DNA from: Candidatus Barnesiella excrementigallinarum
GTDB taxonomy: Bacteria; Bacteroidota; Bacteroidia; Bacteroidales; Barnesiellaceae
Direction: 5' to 3'
NCBI GenBank assembly: GCA_019114445.1
Contig: DXFL01000006.1
Location: 62,001-126,000 of the forward strand
Length of the DNA stretch: 64,000 nucleotides
This document shows positions 14,061-20,807 of this stretch, piece after piece. Each line of letters begins with the position of its first letter. Positions within the stretch are counted from its first letter, which is position 1. The position numbers were made by a program, and so were the translations under genes. The notes beneath the pieces are model-generated. The model worked only from the letters and a program-made list of their open reading frames with translations, made no database searches and was not told the DNA's origin.

Positions 14061-15563
14061 TTATTTCTGCCATATCGTGATACTTTTCCTCAAAGCTACA
14101 CGGCCGTATTTTTTCATCTGCTGGCTACTATTACCTTTCTGTTGTCGCAAGGTATAGATTTTTATGGGCTTGAACCCCAATTGTTCAGCCAAGTTCGTAG
14201 TTAGATAATCTACTGGAATGACTTCTCCTGCATATCTTACATTATCATTGACAAATGCTACATAAGCACCCGGCTTGCATATACGGTATAACTCTGCGAA
14301 CAAAAAGGTTAATTCTGTAAAATAACCTTCTACCATTTTTAATACCCCTTTGTTATTTATTTCACCGTTTACATTGCGCTGTCTGAGAGCCTGATTAATT
14401 TCCTGTAGAGTACTATTATTCTGGATAATTTTTATAATTCGTTCATATGCATCCTCTCTCCCTATGTTATAATAAAAATCTTTCAATTGTTCCGTTTTGG
14501 AATTGTTTTCTACGGTACACGAAATTAGGTCTTGGCGCAATTGTTTGATGCCGGCTTCAGTTATACCTAAATAAGCCAACTCCATAGCATATGTACGGGT
14601 ATAGTCGTAACGATTGCAGTATGGAGGAGAAGATACAACAGCACTGATTGTGTCTTCTTCTATTTTGGGTAGTTCAAACAGAGCACTTCCTTCGATAAAA
14701 TTGCACTTAGCATCAAACGACTTCTTTTCATTTTTTTGTAAATATTTAATATCTTCGATCACAAAACTTAATTCATCGGAAAGAGCTTGCTTCAAGGAAG
14801 GCAATTCCCCTTTGTCAAGTTTCACTACAAAAGGTCTTCTCCCGGCCTCTTCCCTTGCTTTGGAGGCTTCTATAATTTTAGGGCATCGCCAATCCCATCG
14901 GAGGTATTGACCATCTTTAGCTGAGTAACTTATACGTTCCAAAGAGTTAAGTGTACATAACTCAAGTAAAGTCTTAGCTTTATCGGAATAAGCCGATTTA
15001 AAAAAATGTTCTTTATAATAAGCTAATTCGTGTGCGGTCATTATTGGATAACCGTCTTTTGTTATGCTGAGTTCAGGTGTTTTCTTGTTGTATTCTTGTG
15101 GAAGATTCAATAGGAGGATTTCATCTAACATTTGTTGAAGTTCCATCAAATCATATTCGTAAACCAAAGTTTTTGCTTTAATCGCTATTTGAGACATAGG
15201 CAAAATATCAAAGCCTATGCTATTGTACCCATTCAAGATAGAAACTAATGCAGTTGTGCCCGATCCCATGAAAGGGTCTGCCACCATGTCACCTTTCTTC
15301 AATCCGAAATCATCAAGAAGTATCTTCACAAGATTGGCTGAAAAGCCTTCCTTGTACTTCAACCATCTGTGTAAGCAATCTTTTTTGCTTAATTGATAAC
15401 TAACACTTTGCCTGTTAAAACGATCTGTAATCTCCGTAATGGGCCAATACTTTTCTTCTATGGCTATACGTGCTGATTGTGGATTGCAATTGCCTGCAGA
15501 AAAATCCGTAACGCGCCATCCTTTTGTGTCAATAACTTCTAAATCAGGAAATAAATCTTGCAT
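14061..15563 (-). CDS. DNA methyltransferase (N4/N6 amino-MTase, probably m4C) of the AvaI-like R-M system
   Basis: DPFMGSGTTALVSILNGYNSIGFDI and VVSSPPYCNRYDYTRTYAMELAYLG; SPPY motif IV suggests N4-cytosine; adjacent to AvaI-like endonuclease. Confidence 0.9.
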   Translation of the reverse strand: MQDLFPDLEVIDTKGWRVTDFSAGNCNPQSARIAIEEKYWPITEITDRFNRQSVSYQLSKKDCLHRWLKYKEGFSANLVKILLDDFGLKKGDMVADPFMGSGTTALVSILNGYNSIGFDILPMSQIAIKAKTLVYEYDLMELQQMLDEILLLNLPQEYNKKTPELSITKDGYPIMTAHELAYYKEHFFKSAYSDKAKTLLELCTLNSLERISYSAKDGQYLRWDWRCPKIIEASKAREEAGRRPFVVKLDKGELPSLKQALSDELSFVIEDIKYLQKNEKKSFDAKCNFIEGSALFELPKIEEDTISAVVSSPPYCNRYDYTRTYAMELAYLGITEAGIKQLRQDLISCTVENNSKTEQLKDFYYNIGREDAYERIIKIIQNNSTLQEINQALRQRNVNGEINNKGVLKMVEGYFTELTFLFAELYRICKPGAYVAFVNDNVRYAGEVIPVDYLTTNLAEQLGFKPIKIYTLRQQKGNSSQQMKKYGRVALRKSITIWQK

Positions 15564-15574
15564 ACACGTAACTT

Positions 15575-16531
15575 TTAGAGATTAATCATCCAATTGCAAT
15601 AAGCAGTCAATTGACCATCCACTGTTAGATTTGCAGCATATTGCAACGTACCGTCTTGTAGTTGGGCGTAGATTTCGGTAGCCATTTTCTTTTCAATAGC
15701 CGCAGCTATGAATGAAGTCTTTATAGAATATCTTGCAAATGCTTCACGTATGCGTTCCAATGCTGAATTGCCTGTTTTCCAATGTTCGTCTGCACCGGCA
15801 GGATCAATACCTCCTTTCAATTCACCTAACAAGATGGCTTTATCATCTTCTTTAACAATATTACCACTATTAAAATCTTCCATACCACCTTGGTAGAGAC
15901 AAATGTCTATATTGTTTTTTACAAGAGGAATTGTCGCATTGAAAAATAATATGCGATTCCCTTGTTTATTACTCCATTGGATAGCAATAACTTCATCTGC
16001 TTTATCAAAGATATGTTCATAGTCAAATGATTGCCATTTGTTTTTCTTTTTATCGTCTTTAAAAAGAATCATAAAGCTAATCTTTTGCATAGAAAGAAGT
16101 GACAGCACTTTACGGATAAGTTTCACTTGAGCAATCAATCCCACATAATTACGCATGGAACCACCAAGACTATCCCCTTTTATAAGTAAGAAACGATATA
16201 CCAATTCATCTATGAATGTCTCCCCCGCAGGTTCAAGGAATTCAGAAATTAGTTTCTTAATTGCCTCTTTCTTATCTTCTTCGGTAAAATATTTCAATGA
16301 TTTATCAGACAAACCAGAGGCGGCAAGCAAACAATTCTGAATTTCTGGAATCTTTAACAGTTCGACAGGAGCAGACGCACGAGAAGCCAAACTCTTTAAG
16401 GTTTTGGCTTGTTCGACATAAGGTTTAGCTTTATAATTTTTGGCTAATGCTGCTTCTATAAAACCAGCCCTTGTTTGTTTATGTGATGTTACCAAATCTT
16501 CAGCGCATTTTATATTATGCATATTTCTCAT
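15575..16531 (-). CDS. AvaI/BsoBI family type II restriction endonuclease
   Basis: CAEDLVTSHKQTRAGFIEAALAKN, EQAKTLKSLASR, EFLEPAGETFIDELVYRFLLIKGDSLGGSMRN, LLGELKGGIDPAGADEHWKTGN. Confidence 0.92.
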   Translation of the reverse strand: MRNMHNIKCAEDLVTSHKQTRAGFIEAALAKNYKAKPYVEQAKTLKSLASRASAPVELLKIPEIQNCLLAASGLSDKSLKYFTEEDKKEAIKKLISEFLEPAGETFIDELVYRFLLIKGDSLGGSMRNYVGLIAQVKLIRKVLSLLSMQKISFMILFKDDKKKNKWQSFDYEHIFDKADEVIAIQWSNKQGNRILFFNATIPLVKNNIDICLYQGGMEDFNSGNIVKEDDKAILLGELKGGIDPAGADEHWKTGNSALERIREAFARYSIKTSFIAAAIEKKMATEIYAQLQDGTLQYAANLTVDGQLTAYCNWMINL

Positions 16532-16548
16532 AATTGTTTAATGATTTA

Positions 16549-16569
16549 TTTCTACCACAAAGGTAGAAA
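16549..16569. promoter_or_regulatory. Inverted repeat TTTCTACC-N5-GGTAGAAA over the R-gene -7 promoter element
   Basis: Perfect 8-bp arms; minus strand reads TTTCTACCTTTGTGGTAGAAA, containing TACCTTTG. Confidence 0.6.
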
Positions 16570-17027
16570 ATATTAGATAGTTAGTCATATATTGATTTGT
16601 ATAAATTGCGAAACATCTTATTATCTTGGCATTACTTTCTTATAGTTGTTCATGGTGCGTCCGTTGTGTAAGTCCAGAACAATCTAGATAGATTTTTATA
16701 CTTTTTATTCTTGGGCGAAAACAAACGATATTTTGCACCGCTATGACTATACTTTATCGTCAGTTTGTGTATTTCCTCCTCTGTCGTTCTTCCTGTTCAA
16801 TAATTCAATAGCACTGATTTTCCTGCTTTTGAGGATGATTTTTCCCATGTACCAAACTGCCTTGTCCTTACTTGTACAAAAAACCTTTGCCTGTGGTTAT
16901 GGGAACTCGGCTATGGTATGCTCGTTTCTCCCAATGTGTTTATTTGCGTAAGATTGCGGCCCGTTTATGTGGCCTTTTCAGAAAGAAATGTTATCTTTGC
17001 AAGTAAGATAAAGAGTTATTTGAAAGC

Positions 17028-17171
17028 ATGAGAAATATGGCGGTTCGGAACAGTCCGGCTTTTTCTTATCCATTGCCCGTTCTCATGCGAGTTTTATCCA
17101 ATCTGTTGATAGTCAAACAAAACCTACCTGATTACAACAAATATAGCGAAGGTGAGCGCAGAGGCAAATGA
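17028..17171 (+). CDS. Candidate 47-aa ORF running into the hairpin repeat (MRNMAVRNSPAFSYPLPVLMRVLSNLLIVKQNLPDYNKYSEGERRGK)
   Basis: ATG 28 nt downstream of TATCTTTG (16992-16999); not in ORF track. Confidence 0.3.
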   Translation: MRNMAVRNSPAFSYPLPVLMRVLSNLLIVKQNLPDYNKYSEGERRGK

Positions 17172-17380
17172 AAACATAGTTTTCAAGTTTGCCCTATGCC
17201 GAACCGCATCCTATTTTCTTCAAAGATAGCGAAAGGCGAGTGCAGAATAAAATATCGAAACACCGTTTCAGATATTTTTTATTCCGAACCGCATCCTGTC
17301 TTCTATAAAGATAGCAAAAACTGAAAACTAACTTGTTTGAGTTTTTTTATAAAGGCATATCCTATATTCTACAACAACCC
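17139..17380. repeat. Three tandem degenerate ~80-bp units each with an internal hairpin
   Basis: Shared AAA(G/T)ATAGC...GAACCGCATCCT(A/G)T(T/C)TTCT flanks; stems differ between units but remain self-complementary. Confidence 0.75.
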
Positions 17381-17640
17381 TATAAAGTTATACCTTCTAC
17401 TTTCGCAATAACTATTTTCACCCCAAACATATAGGCTGTACAAGAGTACAGATCCTTTTCAAATCGAACGAAGAAGATATAATTTACATTTATTTTGCCT
17501 TTTTTATCACACATACATATTCCAACTTTATACGCATATTTAATATTATTAAAACACACCCGCATAAATATTTAACTTTTTTATCAACTATAAATTTCTA
17601 CCTTTGTCCAAAATCTTAATATTATTAGAAACACATCACT

Positions 17641-19335
17641 ATGAGAAAAAGGATTTTAACTCTTTTTGCGGTGTTCACGATCACCATAGCTTCGGCCCAA
17701 AACCTTCGTGAAACGATTGCTATCGTACGACCTAAATTAAGTGAAACCACGCAAACCTTCCTCTCCGATTTTAGTAAATCACTTCGCAGAGATGGATTCT
17801 ATTCAGCAGCCGATATTCTCCAAAATTATGGGAAAGGCTCCTTCGGGACGGGATTTGCCTACCGAAACAAACAAGACGGACAGTTATACATCATCACCAA
17901 CCGTCATGTAGTAGAACAAGCCGAAATCGTTGACATCGAATTTTCCTTGCCCGATAACAGCTCTAAAATATTTACCGAATGCCCGGTAATAGGTGTACAC
18001 GACGATTTCGATATCGCTTTTATCGCACTTCCGAAAGAAGCAGAAATTCCTACCCTCGAAATAACGGATAAAGACATAACCGACGGTACTCCTGTATTCA
18101 GTGCCGGATTTCCTGCATTGGAAGAAAAACCCTCGTGGCAATTAGGGCAAGGGATTGTCTCAAATGCCAATGCCGCAATCAAATCTTTAACTAATCGTAA
18201 AGACTTGACTTTGATACAACATACAGCACAAGTAGATGCAGGCAGTTCGGGTGGGCCTTTACTCATACGCGACGAACACACAGCCACAGGATTTGCAGTG
18301 ATAGGAATCAACACTTGGAAAGCAACGAATCGCGAGAATACCAGCTTTGCCATTCCGGTACATATCATCGACAATTTTTTACAGAATTATCCTACCGATC
18401 CCAAACTTCTGCTAACCCAAACCGAAGTTTCGAACAAAGCCTCAGAGTTACTCCAAGCAACCAAATCATCCTATCAAGCAGTTATGCCATTCGTCTCTTA
18501 TCAATATGTATCGAATATTTCAGCCAATACATTCTACGACTTGGTCGTTGCAGCATCGGATGCTGCAACAGATGCTATGAAATCGTGCTTTGAGCAAGGG
18601 AGTCCATTAGAAGGCATCCGCATAGGATTGGCCGATATTATCTGCCGCCAATTCTCAGAAAAAAATTATACCTTTTCAACAATAAACAATCTCGATCCTA
18701 TTAACAAAAACGCCGAAATTATATATACCGTAGGCGACAAAAACATCTCTACGCAATGGACTATGGAACAGGGTCGTTGGCGATTGATTGATGCAGAGAA
18801 TGTCAAAGCCAGTAGAATAGAACCTAACGGTATCTCAAAAAGCTACGGATTCGGCACCTCGATCTATCTCGGGCTTATTGCCCCGCTCAACAATGCTTTC
18901 GACCTGTCGTACAACGTTGCGTTCAAACGTACCATACTCACGTTTATGACCTATGAAGTCTCCGCCTCTCTCTTGAAAGTCAAAACCGAAAAAACTGAAT
19001 GGGAAGGGACAAATGAAATATTAAAAAACAGTTCGCAAAACATTTTCGACATCGATCTTAATATCGGAGGGCAACTACCCGTCAAATGTGGACCTATCTA
19101 TCTCGTCCCCTACGCCAAAGTCTTGGGCGGGCTCTATCTCGGATCCGATTTAACCGGTATAAATTATGGCCTTAGTGCCGGTGTGGAAGTAGCCTACAAG
19201 TTCGGTTACGAAAATTATCTATTCGCCAATATAGGCTATATAGGCAAACAAATGAAGCCTTTCGACGACGAGGAGTTCCGTCTTAAATCGAAAACACTCT
19301 CAGGATTGGCATTCTCAATAGGTATAAGTTTTTAA
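17641..19335 (+). CDS. Secreted trypsin-like (S1/HtrA-type) serine protease with C-terminal beta-barrel-like region
   Basis: Signal peptide (LFAVFTITIASAQ); triad context NRHVV, DDFDIAFI, VDAGSSGGPL; C-term alternating aromatic strands ending ...GLAFSIGISF. Confidence 0.82.
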   Translation: MRKRILTLFAVFTITIASAQNLRETIAIVRPKLSETTQTFLSDFSKSLRRDGFYSAADILQNYGKGSFGTGFAYRNKQDGQLYIITNRHVVEQAEIVDIEFSLPDNSSKIFTECPVIGVHDDFDIAFIALPKEAEIPTLEITDKDITDGTPVFSAGFPALEEKPSWQLGQGIVSNANAAIKSLTNRKDLTLIQHTAQVDAGSSGGPLLIRDEHTATGFAVIGINTWKATNRENTSFAIPVHIIDNFLQNYPTDPKLLLTQTEVSNKASELLQATKSSYQAVMPFVSYQYVSNISANTFYDLVVAASDAATDAMKSCFEQGSPLEGIRIGLADIICRQFSEKNYTFSTINNLDPINKNAEIIYTVGDKNISTQWTMEQGRWRLIDAENVKASRIEPNGISKSYGFGTSIYLGLIAPLNNAFDLSYNVAFKRTILTFMTYEVSASLLKVKTEKTEWEGTNEILKNSSQNIFDIDLNIGGQLPVKCGPIYLVPYAKVLGGLYLGSDLTGINYGLSAGVEVAYKFGYENYLFANIGYIGKQMKPFDDEEFRLKSKTLSGLAFSIGISF

Positions 19336-19365
19336 CAAATCACATCAACTAAAAATTATATTATT

Positions 19366-19767
19366 ATGAAAAAGATTTTATGGCTATGCCCATTACTGCT
19401 GCTCATGCTGGTTTTCATCGGCTGTGACGGCAAAGAGAACGAAGACACTTTGGGGGGACAATTAACAGAAACCACTTGGGCGTCGGAAGTAGAAAAGTAT
19501 CCGTTCCTTTCCAATTTCCCGGCATACGACGGAGAACTGGAAGTTCACCGATACAGCGAAACTTTTAATATGCTGCAATACATCATCATGGATCACAAAT
19601 GCGAAGAATCGATTAAAACCAACTATTGCAACAAATTGATATCCGCCGAATTCGTGGACAAAGATGGATATTATGAAAAGGAAACCAGCAAATATGAACT
19701 AACGGTTATTGTCTCATACAGCGGCAACACATTAGGCCTCATTTTTAGTGCCACCCCTATCGAATAG
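19366..19767 (+). CDS. Small lipoprotein of unknown function
   Basis: Lipobox VFIGC after MKKILWLCPLLLLML; 31 nt downstream of the protease gene. Confidence 0.7.
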   Translation: MKKILWLCPLLLLMLVFIGCDGKENEDTLGGQLTETTWASEVEKYPFLSNFPAYDGELEVHRYSETFNMLQYIIMDHKCEESIKTNYCNKLISAEFVDKDGYYEKETSKYELTVIVSYSGNTLGLIFSATPIE

Positions 19768-19790
19768 AGAAAAGAAATCTATTTATATAT

Positions 19791-19829
19791 AAAAAAGTCC
19801 GATTGAATATGGTTCAATCGGACTTTTTT
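19791..19829 (+). terminator. Rho-independent terminator
   Basis: AAAAAGTCCGATTGAA tatgg TTCAATCGGACTTTTT. Confidence 0.9.
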
Positions 19830-19856
19830 ATTATTCTTTCCTAATAGTCTCACAGT

Positions 19857-20804
19857 TTACCCAATCATTCCGCTGTTTCGCTCCCAAAAGATACCATCGC
19901 GATACCCTTGAATAGAGCTATCCTCCTCAGCCAAATTCAACCGTTTAGCCGCCCACAAACAATACTCCTCATTCACCTCTATGCCACAAAAGCGTCGGTT
20001 CAATTTCTTTGCCACCACGGCAGCGGTTCCACTCCCCATAAACGGGTCGAATACTACATCGCCCTCTTCCGACGAAGCTAAAATCAATTTGGCATACAAT
20101 TTTTCGGGCTTCTGCGTAGGGTGGTCGGTATTCTCGGGCATAGACCAAAACGGAACACTTATATCGTCCCAAAAATTCGAAGGGCAAGTTGTACGGAAAT
20201 TGCCCTCTTCTGTCGCCTCCCAATCTTTGGGCTTGCCATTCTCCCGATAGGGCGCCAATACCCGGCGTCGTACTTTCACGGCCTCGACATCAAAGTAATA
20301 ATCTTTGCCATTCTTCACGGCAAACCAAATATCCTCCATGCCGTTTTTCCAATTTTGTTTGGCTCCCCGCCCCTTTTCGCGCTGCCATGTTATGCGGTTC
20401 AGAATCGATAACGGCGAACGTTCAAGAACGGTTTGCAGGGCGGCCGTCGATTTCCAATCGCCGCACAAATAGAGCGAGCCGTCGGGTTTGAGCTTCTCAC
20501 ATACCTTGTAGAACCAACTTTCCAAATAGGCGATATAAGCATTGTTATCCCGGGCATCGAACCGTATACCATGAAAATCCTTTGTCAAATTATAGGGTGG
20601 GTCTATAATAATCAAATCGGCAAAACCGTTCGGGATCTGCTCTATCACTTCCAGCAAATCGGCATGGACAATGCGGTTCAATACCGACTCTCCCCGCCGG
20701 ATTCCCTCCGGTTTCAACAAAGTCGATCTCAGTTGTTCGGTCTCTGCGGGGGTAATCTGCAAAGTCCGGTTCCTTTCGGCCCGTTGGCGATTGCCTTTTT
20801 CCAT
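19857..20804 (-). CDS. Site-specific DNA methyltransferase (N6-adenine, DPPY type)
   Basis: DLIIIDPPYNLTKDFHG, NTDHPTQKPEKLYAKLILASSEEGDVVFDPFMGSGTAAVVAKKLNRRFCGIEVNEEY. Confidence 0.93.
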   Translation of the reverse strand: MEKGNRQRAERNRTLQITPAETEQLRSTLLKPEGIRRGESVLNRIVHADLLEVIEQIPNGFADLIIIDPPYNLTKDFHGIRFDARDNNAYIAYLESWFYKVCEKLKPDGSLYLCGDWKSTAALQTVLERSPLSILNRITWQREKGRGAKQNWKNGMEDIWFAVKNGKDYYFDVEAVKVRRRVLAPYRENGKPKDWEATEEGNFRTTCPSNFWDDISVPFWSMPENTDHPTQKPEKLYAKLILASSEEGDVVFDPFMGSGTAAVVAKKLNRRFCGIEVNEEYCLWAAKRLNLAEEDSSIQGYRDGIFWERNSGMIG

Positions 20805-20807
20805 AAT

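Noticed and set aside
16733-16951. 72-aa plus-strand ORF in AT-rich DNA next to the AvaI-like system
   Set aside because: No recognisable domain; both strands have stops in the other frames. Possibly a decayed mobile-element remnant, but not demonstrable by eye.
17380-17565. 61-aa minus-strand ORF
   Set aside because: AT-rich sequence, no promoter or family features recognised; overlaps the end of the hairpin-repeat region.
17641-19335. Trypsin-like protease as a cytosolic defence effector within the R-M cluster
   Set aside because: It has a clear signal peptide and a barrel-like C-terminus, so an envelope or extracellular role is more likely.
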